Shown: positions 1 through 11,002 of the stretch, piece after piece
Numbering within the stretch: the stretch's first letter is position 1
Layout: each line of letters begins with the position of its first letter
Assembly: GCA_030063045.1 (NCBI GenBank)
Contig: JAQSEB010000023.1
Span: 868,001 to 932,000, forward strand
Source: Pratylenchus scribneri
Lineage: Eukaryota > Nematoda > Chromadorea > Rhabditida > Pratylenchidae
DNA: 64,000 nt
Reading direction: 5' to 3'
Notes under the pieces: model-generated
What the model was told of the DNA's origin: nothing
Seen by the model: only the letters and a program-made list of their open reading frames with translations
Database searches by the model: none
Program-made: the position numbers and the translations under genes

Positions 1-373
1 CCTCTTCTTTATCAGTCCGCAGATGTGCCTTGAGGGTAAAATCATAAATCCGGGTCTCTGTCCCTTCTTCCAATAAAAAAAGGGAAAATTACTGTAGCAG
101 CAGAACTCTTTCCTTTTCAATCAACAGCCAATAGGCAGCGAGGGAAAAATCACCTATCTCTATCTATCTCCCCTTCCCTTCCTTTTTGCCTCATTGATTA
201 AGTAGGGAAAAATACTGTAGCAACAGAACTCTTTCCTCTTCTTATCAGCAGCCAATAAGGAATGCCTTAATCATCTAATCATTGGGTTCCCTATACTTTT
301 CGATATTTTCAATACTCTTTTGGCAATTTCAATGTTTTTTTTCCAGCAAATTAAGAACTATTCCCTATTTTAG
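1..373. repeat. Upstream stretch with a dispersed direct repeat
   Basis: No exon is supported here. Two near-identical segments of about 55 bases lie at roughly 82-134 and 206-260. Both contain the core ACTGTAGCA followed by CAGAACTCTTTCC, and both end in CAGCCAATA. The stretch ends in a pyrimidine-rich tract and the acceptor TTTTAG just before the first Ras exon, so part of it is probably an intron and the true 5' exon may lie outside the window. Confidence 0.5.
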
Positions 374-2555
374 ACGATCCTGTGATTACCGTTCCACGGA
401 ACATTTGGATGTGGCCCAACAAACTCCACCCGAATTAACTTTGGTTTTGATGGGTGCCCCAAGGACGGGCAAATCCGCGCTGGTCAACCAATTCCTTTGG
501 GAAGGCTTCTTGGCCGACTATCGGCCAACCGTGGAAGAATTCAATTGGGTGGAATATGGCAGGGCTGATCAGCCGGAAAGCAATTTCCTCCTTCAATTGA
601 TCGACAGCAGTGGATCAAGGGATTTCCTGGCAATGCGACATTTGTACTATCGAATTGGGGACGCATTTATGGTTGGTTGGCAGGATATGGGCCCAATTTA
701 TGCCGTTTATAATAATTCATCAAGGACAGATGATTTCAGTATTAAATTAAAGAGCAGACTTTTGGCTATCAAATAATATTAATTTTATTTATATTGATTC
801 AGAATTGATGAATTTATGGCCAAAAATCATTAAAAATAACATTTATTCTGAATTAGTAAAATTTTCAGTGATTTTTGGCCATAATTTCATCAATTATGAA
901 AATATTTAAATAAATTAATATTATTTGGTTGCCAAAAGTCTGCTCTTTAATTTGTTTCTAAAGTCATCAAAATTGGTTCAGTCCTTAATTAGTTATTTTA
1001 AATGGCGAAAAGTTAGGACATATCTATGGAATTAATTATGAATTAATTAATAATTTGAATAAAGGTTGTCTACGCTGCCGAGGATGAACATAGCTATTCG
1101 GAGGCATTGGCAATGTTACGGGAAATTAGCCAACAAAATTGCAAAGATGTAAGAAAATAGGGCCAAAAAAGAATTTGACCCATTTTATAGGCCCCAATTT
1201 TGTTGGTCCAAAACAAAAGTGATTTGGTGGCCCGGGATTCGTCCTCAAATTTATCAGACGGCTCCCAGGGATGCCCTCTATTGGATGGAATTGATGCCGA
1301 AGTGCAAAAATTGTTGGTGGGAGTGAGGAGGATGCGAGTCAGTGCCAAAAATTTAGAACAGGTAAAATCGCATGGAATTTTAAATTTCATTTTTTTGAGA
1401 AATATTTAATTTAGCTAATAAATTGCCGAAAAGATTTTAACTATTTTGAAATTTATCTTTGACCCAAATTTTATAATCAATCGATAAATCTACCTAAGGC
1501 GCATCATTTGATTATAATTTGGCTTTGGGTTTAATCAATTCTAACTTAGTTTTGAACCATTAAACCAAAAATTGGTTTAAACCGTTTAATACCCTTTAAT
1601 TGTTGACCAAACCGTTTAATACCCTTTAATTGTTGACCAAACCAAAATGGGTTTAAACCGTTTAATACCCTTTAATTGTTGACCAAACCAAAATGGGTTT
1701 AAACCGTTTAATACCCTTTAATTGTTGACCAAACCAAAATGGGCTTAAACCGTTTAATACCCTTTAATTGTTGACCAAACCAAAATGGGCTTAAACCGTT
1801 TAATACCCTTTAATTGTTGACCAAACCAAAATGGGTTTAAACCGTTTAATACCCTTTAATTGTTGACCAAACCAAAATGGGCTTAAACCGTTTAATACCC
1901 TTTAATTGTTGACCAAACCAAAATGGGTTTAAACCGTTTAATACCCTTTAATTGTTGACCAAACCAAAATGGGTTTAAACCGTTTAATACCCTTTAATTG
2001 TTGACCAAACCAAAATGGGTTTAAACCGTTTAATACCCTTTAATTGTTGACCAAACCAAAATGGGTTTAAACCTTTTATACCCTTTAATTTTTAAACCAA
2101 ACCATAACAAATTATATACCATTCAATGCGTCCATCTTGACCAGATCTATCCAATTTTGGTATATTTGGTTTGGGAATTTGTAAGGCAAACCAATCTTAA
2201 ACCATTATAATTATTTTGGCATTATTCCCAAAATTAAATAATTAAATCCTATTTTATTCTTTAAAATATTCAGGTGAAAGGAGCATTTTGGTGGCTTATT
2301 GAAGAGCTCTTTCGTCGTTCGCAATTGGCCCAACAATGCCCAATTGAAATAACGTCACAAAAAGAAGGTGGCAAACGGAGAGGAAGCAGCGCATTGGTGG
2401 CCGCTTCCAAGGCGGCACTGACCCGGCGAAGGCAGTCAATGCCAACGAGGCGAAGGGCCAGCGAGTTGGGAATTGACGAGGATGCACTGAAAAAGCTGAT
2501 GAAAAAACACGAAAGTCAAAGTCGACAACAACAACATGGATGCGCAATTCAATGA
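374..2555 (+). CDS. Ras-family small GTPase with CaaX box (RASD/Rhes-like), 5' end uncertain
   Basis: Predicted membrane-anchored GTP-binding switch protein. Exons: 374-671, 1065-1148, 1191-1361 and 2274-2555, with all phases matching. The G1 loop reads GAPRTGKSA and switch I has YRPTVEEF. The G3 motif is DSSGSRDF instead of DTAGQE, so the usual catalytic Gln is missing. G4 is NKSD and G5 is SAK. The basic tail ends in CAIQ, a CaaX prenylation signal. A non-standard G3 followed by AMR, a basic tail and a CaaX ending in Gln are reminiscent of RASD/Rhes proteins, but another divergent Ras subfamily is possible. The first exon enters at phase 2 after TTTTAG, so an upstream exon is missing or outside the window. 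Intron 1 holds an A element and intron 3 a C element. AATAAA lies at 2663-2668. Confidence 0.82.
691..1018. mobile_element. Family A fold-back element (A1), in Ras intron 1
   Basis: Inverted arms begin near GCCGTTTATAATAATTCATC and end near the mirrored AATGGCGAAAAGTTAGG. Both arms contain the family hallmark AAAGAGCAGACTTTTGGCTA or its complement. It fills most of the 393-base intron. Confidence 0.8.
1393..2265. mobile_element. Family C element (C1) with 46-bp tandem array, in Ras intron 3
   Basis: The ends are inverted copies built around AAATATTTAATTT and GCCGAAAA. Inside lie about ten copies of a 46-bp unit, recognisable by AAACCGTTTAATACCCTTTA, from about 1580 to 2075. Unique flanks with CGCATCATTTGATTATA (left) and ATTATATACCATTCAATGCG (right) mark the family. 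Some units carry GGGCTTAAACC instead of GGGTTTAAACC. Confidence 0.85.
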
Positions 2556-2662
2556 ATGAATGATGGGGAAATTGAGAAAATTTTGATGAGACTGGTGCAA
2601 AATGAATGAGCTATATTATTTGAATTAAAATTATTCTTGCCAAATTCACATTTCCAATTATA

Positions 2663-2668
2663 AATAAA
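2663..2668 (+). terminator. Polyadenylation signal, Ras gene
   Basis: AATAAA about 110 bases after the stop codon. Confidence 0.5.
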
Positions 2669-2747
2669 TATTTTTGGTCATTTTTCAATTTATTATAAAT
2701 AATATTTTGTGTAAACATGACTAATTGATTACGGTCGATTCAATTAC

Positions 2748-3840
2748 TTGGCAATACTTAATTCAATAAAGAATCAATTAATTCAGGAAGACGATATGCC
2801 ATTCGAAAGCCCTAAAATTATAAAATGTATCCATAAAAATAAAAATTGCCTCAATTTTTTGAAAATTTATTAATTTATATTTAAAAAAGGCTTTTCATTT
2901 AAAAATTCCTATGTCTTATATTCAAAATCAATTGATTTTAGATGAAAATTACAATTACAATTGCCTAAATTATATTTGCCTTCCGGAATGAAAAGTGCAA
3001 TTACAATTCCGGAAAGAAAAGTGCAATTACAATTCCGGAATGAAAAGTGCAATTACAATTCCGGAATGAAAAGTGCAATTACAATTCCGGAATGAAAAGT
3101 GCAATTACAATTCCGGAAAGAAAAGTGCAATTACAATTCCGGAATGAAAAGTGCAATTACAATTCCGGAAAGAAAAGTGCAATTACAATTCCGGAATGAA
3201 AAGTGCAATTACAATTCCGGAAAGAAAAGTGCAATTACAATTCCGGAATGAAAAGTGCAATTACAATTCCGGAATGAAAAGTGCAATTACAATTCCGGAA
3301 TGAAAAGTGCAATTACAATTCCGGAATGAAAAGTGCAATTACAATTCCGGAAAGAAAAGTGCAATTACAATTCCGGAATGAAAAGTGCAATTACAATTCC
3401 AGAATGAAAAGTGCAATTATAATTCCGGAAAGAAAAGTGCAATTACAATTCCAGAATGAAAAGTGCAATTATAATTCCGGAAAGAAAAGTGCAATTACAA
3501 TTCCAGAATGAAAAGTGCAATTATAATTCCGGAAAGAAAAGTGCAATTACAATTCCGGAAAGAAAAGTGCAATTACAATTCCGGAATGAAAAGTGCAATT
3601 ACAATTCCAGAATGAAAAGTGCAATTACAATTCCGGAATGAAAAATGCAATTACAATTCCGGAATAAAAAGTGCAATTACAATTCCGGAATGAAAAGTGC
3701 AATTAGAATTATAATTGCCTTGCGAAAAGATAATTATGATTGCCCCCAAAATTACAATTACAATTATTTTCCAGAAAGAAAAAAAATATAAATATTTTCG
3801 TAAAAAACTTGGGGCTACTCAATTGTCCTATATCAATATT
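2748..3840. mobile_element. Family B remnant (B1) carrying the first 26-bp satellite
   Basis: The left arm has the B hallmark GATATGCCATTCGAAAGCCC. The right arm is missing or degenerate. The middle is occupied by the satellite array at 2975-3715. It lies between the Ras gene and the F-box-like copy. Confidence 0.6.
2975..3715. repeat. 26-bp tandem satellite 1, about 28 units
   Basis: The unit is 26 bases and includes GTGCAATTACAATTCCGGAA followed by TGAAAA or AGAAAA. Units alternate between these two endings, and some have ATAATTCC or CCAGAATG variants. Apparent reading frames are a by-product: because 26 is not a multiple of 3, all three frames cycle through the same peptides. Confidence 0.95.
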
Positions 3841-4137
3841 TTGTAAATTTCTGTATTTGTGCTTTGAAATGTTTTGTTTTTAATAAAGCAATTTTCCTCA
3901 TAAGATTTATATAGTAGTGAAAGTTCCATCTTTTGCATTAATAAAGCGAAAATATATTAGAATGAAAGAAGGCCCATGGAGAGCCAACTGACCTAGACAA
4001 TCTCATTCAAATTTCCAGCATTAAGCCAAACTCTGTCCCATTACCACTCTCTGGCCTATACATTTATTCCAAGCCCACATCACATCCTCCCGCCGGAGTC
4101 CATTCTCCATTTGCTTCCAAATTCTACCCCAAAGCAA

Positions 4138-4522
4138 ATGTTGAAAATTCTCAAAAATATTTCGGCTATTCGCAATTTTATTTTCTCAATTCTTCAAAAT
4201 CTGCGCAACATTCAATTTTTGAAATGGCCAAAAACTGAACCATCATCAAAAAACGCCCAATATTTTCGCCAATTACCCGCTGAATTAATTGACGAATCTT
4301 TGCGCTTTTTTCCACATAAAAAATGTTTGGAATTGTCAAAATCATCAAGGAGCTATTATTTGGCAAATTTGGCCGAATATAGGGCCAAAAGATTTCCAAG
4401 AAATTTGGTTAAAATTCATCATTGATATTTGATTATAAAAAATCATTTTTATATAGAAAAACAAACTTGCCCAGCTCGAATTCACTTGGATGGAACGATT
4501 ATTTCGTTCCGTGGGAATGTGA
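4138..4522 (+). pseudogene. F-box-like protein, copy A (likely degenerate)
   Basis: Exon 1 (4138-4407) encodes a hydrophobic N-terminus and an F-box-like stretch: LPAELIDESLRFF, then KKCLELSKSSRSYYLANL. F-box proteins recruit substrates to SCF ubiquitin ligases; that role is family inference only. Exon 2 (4475 onward) follows the acceptor TTGCCCAG. In copies B and C exon 2 ends with GTGAAAT directly after ATG or CTG; here one G is lost, so the frame meets TGA at 4520-4522. A sequence matching their third exon, starting GTCACATTAAAAGAG, is still visible at 4564-4632. This copy therefore looks truncated. An upstream in-frame ATG at 4111 is also possible. The CCAAAGCAAATG around the start is shared with the other copies, which argues that part of the promoter region was copied too. 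Confidence 0.55.
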
Positions 4523-4639
4523 AATAGAAAATTTTTAGAAATTTAAATTTTTTCAATTTTTAGGTCACATTAAAAGAGTTTGAATTGCTAAGCATTAAGA
4601 AAGCATGGCCACATACCACCCATGAAAGGATCTGAATCC

Positions 4640-5831
4640 TCATCCTTTCCAACCAGCCATCATAATTCAGAAGAATCCGGAGAATTCACTCGTGTTTCCG
4701 CTGTCAGAAAACGCCTTTCGCCGGTGGAAATGGTCTAAATTGAATTCTTATTAATCTAATTTCTCTTTATGTTTAATCAAAAAACTCATTTTTTATATTT
4801 TTGTATTATTATTAAATCCCTCATTTGTATTTACATTTGAAACCTCTTTTATTCTACTATTTTTTAAATTGATTGATGAGTTTTTCTCTCCTTAATTTCA
4901 ACTTTTGTCTTTTTTTTTAAATCCTTGATTCATTCTCCAATAAAGTTTTTCTTTAAATTTTGTTCATATATGTTTGCAAAATATATGAATAAACAAATTC
5001 TGTACTGTATGTTGAAAATAAAATGCTTTGGGCAAGAAATGATTGGAGGAAATAAAGAGGATGAATATGTCACAGTTTTTTGAATTCAAAAGAATCAAAA
5101 ATTATGTTACATATTACCTAAACATTTTGGCAATTCTCTTCGATCTATGGCCAAAAACCGACGATCGACTTTATTTAACATTTCCCTATCCAAATTTTAT
5201 GAATTCTGCAATTTTATTTTCAATATTTTTATGTTTTTTTAAATAATATTTATGAAGAATTTTCCTCTTTAATTTCTCTTTAGTGCTCGGTGTTGTTTTT
5301 CTCGATAAACAAACAAAAATGTGTAAGCGGAAAGATGTGCATGGATGGGATGGTAATGGAGGGAAGGGGGAATTAAGCAAGATGTGCACAATTGTGAGTG
5401 GACAATAACCATTTTTTAGTTGGCCATCCGAGTAGAATTATTGTCTTCCTTCCTTCCCTCCACCCTTTTTGCATTGTCGCGCATTCTCTGATCAACAATC
5501 GATCCTTGGGGGTGGGGGGGGGGGGGTGGGAATTGTGTGAGTGGAGGAGGACTTCCGGTGGCCAATTGGCCAATTGTTGTTACTGCTCTGTCCTTCCAGT
5601 CGGCTCCTTCTTCCTCTTTTGTCTCCTTCTAATCACATCTCAAATCGACGCTTTAACGTTTTTTTCGAGTACCACACAATTGGTTTTGTGCCCATTGTCC
5701 ACTTAATTAACTAAGTTAGGCCTTTTTCCCGCACAATCCCCTCTTCCCAATGTATTTATTCTGGCTTCCCCGCATTTTCGCATCACCCAAAATTTGGTGG
5801 CCAACAATCTCCCAATTGCCTTTTATCAAAA
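4640..5831. other. Stretch without a supported gene
   Basis: Mostly AT-rich sequence with a G-run around 5510-5526. A pyrimidine-rich tract precedes the start codon at 5832. The short open frames at 5043-5246 and 5398-5706 show no recognisable domain and no splice context, so they are not called. Confidence 0.5.
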
Positions 5832-8251
5832 ATGGCTTCCCATCAAATTGTTCTCTTTTACCTTGGTGTCTTCATTGGCCTCTTGGTTTCGGCCCAACAA
5901 CAGCAGCAACGTCAATTCTCGCCATCTCGGCCCAAATCCCAGCATTTGGCACCACAGGCCATCAAAAACCCTCCTTCTTCTCAAACAACCGGATCATCCA
6001 ATCAACAGCCCCAATTCATGATGGCCCCGCAATGTCGATGCAAGGATTTGGAGGAATGTGCCAAAGAAATCCAAAAATTGGTGGACAAATGCAAATTGGA
6101 GTAAGTCTCATTTTTGGGTGGGGTTGGCAAATACCCCAAAATTTCGTCCTTTCTGGTCAAAATGTGAGGCGCATTTGAAGAAAATTGGAAACCCGGCAAA
6201 AATCAGGTTAAATCACAATCTCAATTTTTATTTATTTTTATTTTCATTTGATAGGCAATGTATAGCGGAAGAACAAAAAGACATGGAAAAGCTTGAGGAA
6301 TGTGTGGAGAAAAGGGTCGGACCAATTGGGTAAGCTTTGGGGTACTGAAATATAGGACTTTTCTGTACCTGAGTCCGTTCTTTTGGCCATATCTCAACAA
6401 GGAAGCAACCAATTCAGGAAGGCAATGTATCTTTGGAAAGCTTTAAATGTCCTCTCAAAAGTGGCCAAATAAAATTTCTAAAATTTAAATTAATTTGTGA
6501 AATAAATGGATTTAACTCAATAACAGTCAGAAAATTTGGGTATATTACATTCAAAGACAAATACATTTTTTCGTAATCTTGAATTTATAAAATTAAAAAG
6601 GTAAAATTGTAGAGGACACTTTGGGCTTTAAAAATTTATATCGCCTTCACGAATTGGTTTTTGCCTCTTTGAGATATGACCAAAAGAACGATCGAGGGTA
6701 AAGAAAAGGCGGTATTTAAATATCTTGTTTATTATTTCCATTATATAATTAATTTACCACAAAAAAAAGTTGCACAAATGATGAGAACCCAAAGAATTTG
6801 ACAATTCCAATCATCCCGGAGATGATGATGACCGAAGGTGGAAGGCAAAGGCGAAATGCCGAAATCAACAATGATTGGGACTTTGAGGATCCGGATATGG
6901 GTGGAAGGAGCTTGAGGGCAGCATCAGTGCCTCCTTTGCCGGCTACGGTGATGCAATAATTTTTGGGGAAATATTTAATTTTTCTAAAAATATTCGTCAA
7001 GACGCACCATTTGATTCTGTTTTGGTTTATTTTTAACCAATTCTAGTTTAGTTTTGAACCATTAAACCAAAAATGGGTTTAAACCGTTTAATACCCTTTA
7101 ATTGTTGACCAAACCAAAATGGGTTTAAAACCGTTTAATACCCTTTAATTGTTGACCAACCAAAATGGGTTTAAACCGTTTAATACCCTTTAATTGTTGA
7201 CCAAACCAAAATGGGTTTAAACTGTTTAATACCCTTTAATTGTTGACCAAACCAAAATGAGTTTAAACCGTTTAATACCCTTTAATTGTTGACCAAACCA
7301 AAATGGGTTTAAACCGTTTAATACCCTTTAATTGTTGACCAAACCATCAAATTATATACCATTATTTGGTTTGTGCATGTAGGGCAAACCCACCTTATTA
7401 AACCATTATAATTATTTTGGTGTTATTTATTTTTTTTGGCATTTTTAATGTTTTTGGAAAATTAAAATACTATTCCAATAATTTTTGAAAATTTATTTCA
7501 GCAAGAGGCAGGCCATGCCCCAACTGAACTCAGGTAATTAAATTAAATTATATTTTATTTATTTTATTTTTCCATTTCAAAGTGATTTCCTCATGTGCGT
7601 CGATCAATGCGCCGTTGAGGCGGCATCGCCAAATTCAGCGCCCAAATTGTGTGCCACCAGGGAATCTAACATGGATTGCGCATTCCGATTGAAATGTGCC
7701 CTGGCTCCACCGGATGAGAAGCAACAAAAGGCATTTGGCGATTGCGAAAAGCAAATGCAATTGACGCCACCAAAACGGGTCAAAAAGTAAGGCGGCGTCA
7801 CGTGTAGAATTTGCCCACAACTTATCGCCGTAAAAACTCATCAAGGACGGAAACAATTTTAGTGATTTTTTAAACAAATTAAACAGACTTTTGGGCTTTC
7901 AAATGAAATTAATTTTATTTAAATTGGTACAGAACTGATGAATTTAAGCCTAAAGAACTATTGAAAATGACCTTTTTATTGATTAGGGAAATTTTCTCTT
8001 GATTTTTTGTGCATAACTTCATCATTTTTGAACCAATTTAAACAAAATTAATATTTATTTGATAGCCAAAAGTCTGCCCTTTAATTTGATACTAAATTCA
8101 ACAAAATTAGTTAATTCCTTAAAGAGTTATTTTAAACGGCGACAAGTTGGACTCCTCTATACCATATCCCTTTAAATAATTTCCATTCTTTCTTTGCAGA
8201 TCCTGTGAATGCCTGAAGGCGGCTGGTGTCAAAATCGTTTGTCCAAAATGA
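5832..8251 (+). CDS. Secreted cysteine-rich protein, unrecognised family
   Basis: Six exons with matching phases: 5832-6100, 6255-6329, 6770-6947, 7502-7533, 7583-7786 and 8200-8251, about 269 residues. The start at 5832 gives a signal peptide (HQIVLFYLGVFIGLLVSAQ) followed by a Gln/Ser/Pro-rich linker. The mature part has scattered cysteine motifs: CRCKDLEEC, then DKC and QC, later CVDQC, KCAL and a terminal CECLKAAG ending in VCPK. The pattern suggests an extracellular disulfide-bonded protein. I do not recognise the family and assign no function. Introns 2, 3 and 5 are filled by B, C and A elements respectively. AATAAA at 8258-8263 lies only seven bases after the stop. Confidence 0.8.
6365..6700. 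mobile_element. Family B fold-back element (B2)
   Basis: Left arm begins near TTCTTTTGGCCATATCTCAA and the right arm ends near GATATGACCAAAAGAACG. Lies in intron 2 of the secreted cysteine-rich gene. Confidence 0.8.
6960..7490. mobile_element. Family C element (C2) with about six 46-bp units
   Basis: Flanked by AAATATTTAATTT at the left and a matching inverted end near 7480. The array lies at about 7065-7345. One unit carries AAACTGTTT and another AATGAGTTT. It fills intron 3 of the cysteine-rich gene. Confidence 0.85.
7813..8150. mobile_element. Family A fold-back element (A2)
   Basis: Ends read CAACTTATCGCCG and CGGCGACAAGTTGG, a good inverted pair. It occupies intron 5 of the cysteine-rich gene. 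Confidence 0.85.
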
Positions 8252-8257
8252 GCGGAA

Positions 8258-8263
8258 AATAAA
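8258..8263 (+). terminator. Polyadenylation signal, cysteine-rich gene
   Basis: AATAAA seven bases after the stop codon, implying a very short 3' UTR. Confidence 0.55.
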
Positions 8264-9489
8264 GAATGGAAAAGAAGAATATCAACGGGGGAATGGGGCC
8301 CTCTGGCTGGAATGACGGTTATTTATTGCCCTCACATCGAAGCACACATTTTGGCCCCCTCAAATTTTGGTCCTTTCCATTTTGTCCAAATAACAAAAAT
8401 TTGTCTTCAATTTTCCATACTTGCCTTTTCTATCTATTGATTTTTGGCACACAGTTTTGGCCAATTGGATTGGAATTGCGCGCCACCCTCATTTTACAAT
8501 TCCCCATTCATTCATTTTCCCTCACTTTCTGTACATGGCAAAATGGCGCCTCCGGGGCCAAATGTTAATGTGGCTGGTGGACATGAATATAGAAAAGGAA
8601 GGATATAAAAGGGGAGGAATTGGACAAGAAATGAAATAGGGGAGGTGAAGTAAATGGCATTGGCACAGAAGCCCGGAAGAATGGAATGAATGAAGCAAAG
8701 CTTTATAGGCCCTTTTCCCGCATATTCAGAGGCAGGCTTTTGGCCTTGTCTTCTTTCAAAAATAAAGGCCAAGGAGCGGGTCTATAGGCCGAATGCTCCG
8801 GAAAACAACAAAAATAACAACAGAAAAAGAAACATGAATTATGAAAGCAAGGAATTTTGGATTTTTGGGGATCGAAGATTGGCCAATGATGGGACAAATA
8901 TGGAGGGAGAATTGTTGTTTCGTCACATGGGTCAGTAATAGGAGGGCTATTTGATAGTTTTGATGGTGGACTTTGGAATGGAGTAAACAATTGGGATTGG
9001 GAAATGGCCAGAATGAAAGGGGGGAATGAATGATTGGATATGGAAACGTGAAAATTATGAATTACTAAAGGGAAAATGGAATTTTTTGATCTTTGATGCC
9101 TAATTGAGCTGTATCAATTAAATAATGTAAATTTTGCTCTTTTGTAAAAGGGTTAAACCCCTTTCAAATTTACTACCAAAAAGGCAAAGAGGCGAGAGGA
9201 GAACGTAAAAAACAGTTCCCTGTGCCCCGTCCCATAAATTCATTCCACCATCACACACACACTTTTGGCCATTTTTCCCAGCAGCAGCAGCAGTCCCCCT
9301 TCGGCGGTTGTTTGTTACAATTTACAAACAGTTGGGCCACATCGCCTCTTTGCTGCTGTCTTGTCCGCCTTCAGCAGCAGCATTCATTTCGGTTCCATTG
9401 CATTTTGCTGTACTTCTGCTGCTGGATGGTTGTCCGACCGTCAGTTGTTCTTCGCCATTCATTTTCCACTTCCAACTTGCCGCTTTTTT

Positions 9490-9818
9490 TAATAAATAAC
9501 TCATCAAGAATTGAAAAAAATTTTGATTTTATTAGTATCAAATTAAAGAGCAGACTCTTGATTATCTAATGATATAAAATATGTTTAAAATTTAAATTGA
9601 TTCAAAATTGGTAGAGTTATGCCCAAAAATTCACTGTAAGTTTCGCCAATCCCTAATAAAGATCATTTAAATGGTTTTTGAGCAAAATTCCTTCAATTTT
9701 GAACCAATTTAATAAAATTAATATCATTTGATAGCCAAAAGTCTGCCCTTTAATTTGTTAAAAAATCATCTAAATTGATTCCATCCTTGATGAGTTATTA
9801 TAAACGGAGCCAAGTTGC
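9490..9818. mobile_element. Family A fold-back element (A3), intergenic
   Basis: Left arm AATAACTCATCAAGAATTG and right arm GAGTTATTATAAACGGAGCC. The internal AAAGAGCAGACTCTTG is slightly diverged from the family hallmark. Confidence 0.8.
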
Positions 9819-10202
9819 TTCTTCTCCTACCCAATTTCCTCACAACTTTCCCCTCCCATCCTATGGCCCAATTCTCACAAGTCAGTCCCCAGTTCCCGTC
9901 AAAGACAGTTTGGCAGTATTGACAGGCAGCAGTGGGGCAATGGCCTAGCGAGCAATTTTGTTTTGGCCCTAACCCGGCAGCTCTCTGCCCCATCGCCTGT
10001 GGCCAACTGTCTTCTTCCCCTTTTCCTTTCCAATTCCATTCCCGAGTCCCGACCAGTCGCCCCCCTTTCCCATCTCCTCTTCAAGCTTACAGCCGCCCAA
10101 TCAAAAATTTATGCCAGCCACCGACCGCTGCTGCTGTTGTGCACAGCCAGTCGAATAGAAGGGAATAAGGGGGTGGGGGAGGCTGTCAATTCGAGGCCTT
10201 AC

Positions 10203-10366
10203 CGCCAGTCAGTCAGTCCAACCGGACCAAATGTAATGGACGGGCACAGGCAGCCGGCCGGCACTCCACATCCACAGGCCCCACTCTTTTGTGTATTTGT
10301 CCACAGTGGAGAGTCCCAGTAGCCCACATTCCCGGGGAATGGTCTCCTCCGGCACGGCATTGCGGC
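10203..10366 (-). CDS. Possible exon of an unidentified minus-strand gene
   Basis: On the minus strand an acceptor AATTCACAG at about 10367 and a donor GTAAGG just below 10203 bound 164 bases. One frame through both borders is open, contains several cysteines and the string SGACGCG, and extends upstream without a stop to about 10573. The GACGCG string recalls GH45-type or expansin-like domains, but that is a weak cue. A competing model uses a canonical GTAAGT donor at about 10435 and the same acceptor, and puts another open frame (with VPEETIPRECG) through the same DNA. No start, end or companion exons could be fixed. Confidence 0.2.
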
Positions 10367-11002
10367 CTGTGAATTCTGGATAGTGAGGTTTGGCCCAAAA
10401 TGTGCGGCAATGCCACAAATTTCCCACTTACTTTCCTCAATACACACTTTCCACATTTTGTCCACTTTTCCTTCTCCAAAACAATTCACAAAGACAATCG
10501 CCGTCCATCCAGAAACAAAATTGTTGTCCGCCGCCCAAAACTGCCAGCAGCTTTCCCTTCCCCCCTTCCCCAAATTTTCCCTTTATTTCCCATATCTGTG
10601 CTTTCAATCGCTGGACGACCCAATCCAACAATCCAATTCATGTCCGGACTGTATTATCTTCTTCGCTTTGCGCTTTCATCCATCCCCCATTCGAGACTGC
10701 TGGCTGTGACCGGCAATTCCCGCGCAAAAATAGTCGTCGAGATAAAAATCCGCTGCCTCCTCCTTTTCCTCCCTTTCATTTCACCCATCCAAATATATGC
10801 CCTTATGCAGTTTTGCACATACATAAAGCACAATTCGGCTGCCCTTTTTCCTCATTTCCCCCAAATATTCACATTCCTAACCCATTATTTTTGAATGCTT
10901 AAATGCTCAAAATTAAGACAAAGGCAAAGAGGGAGAAATGCTCTGATTGTGAATATTTAAATCATTTCTGAATAGGAGACGAGGAACAGTCCTTTCCCAG
11001 AT

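Noticed and set aside
3281..3641. Open frames repeating a CNYNSG and ITIPE-type peptide, also at 37986-38418
   Set aside because: They are translations of the 26-bp satellite. All three frames are open because the unit has no stop, and copy number varies between loci.
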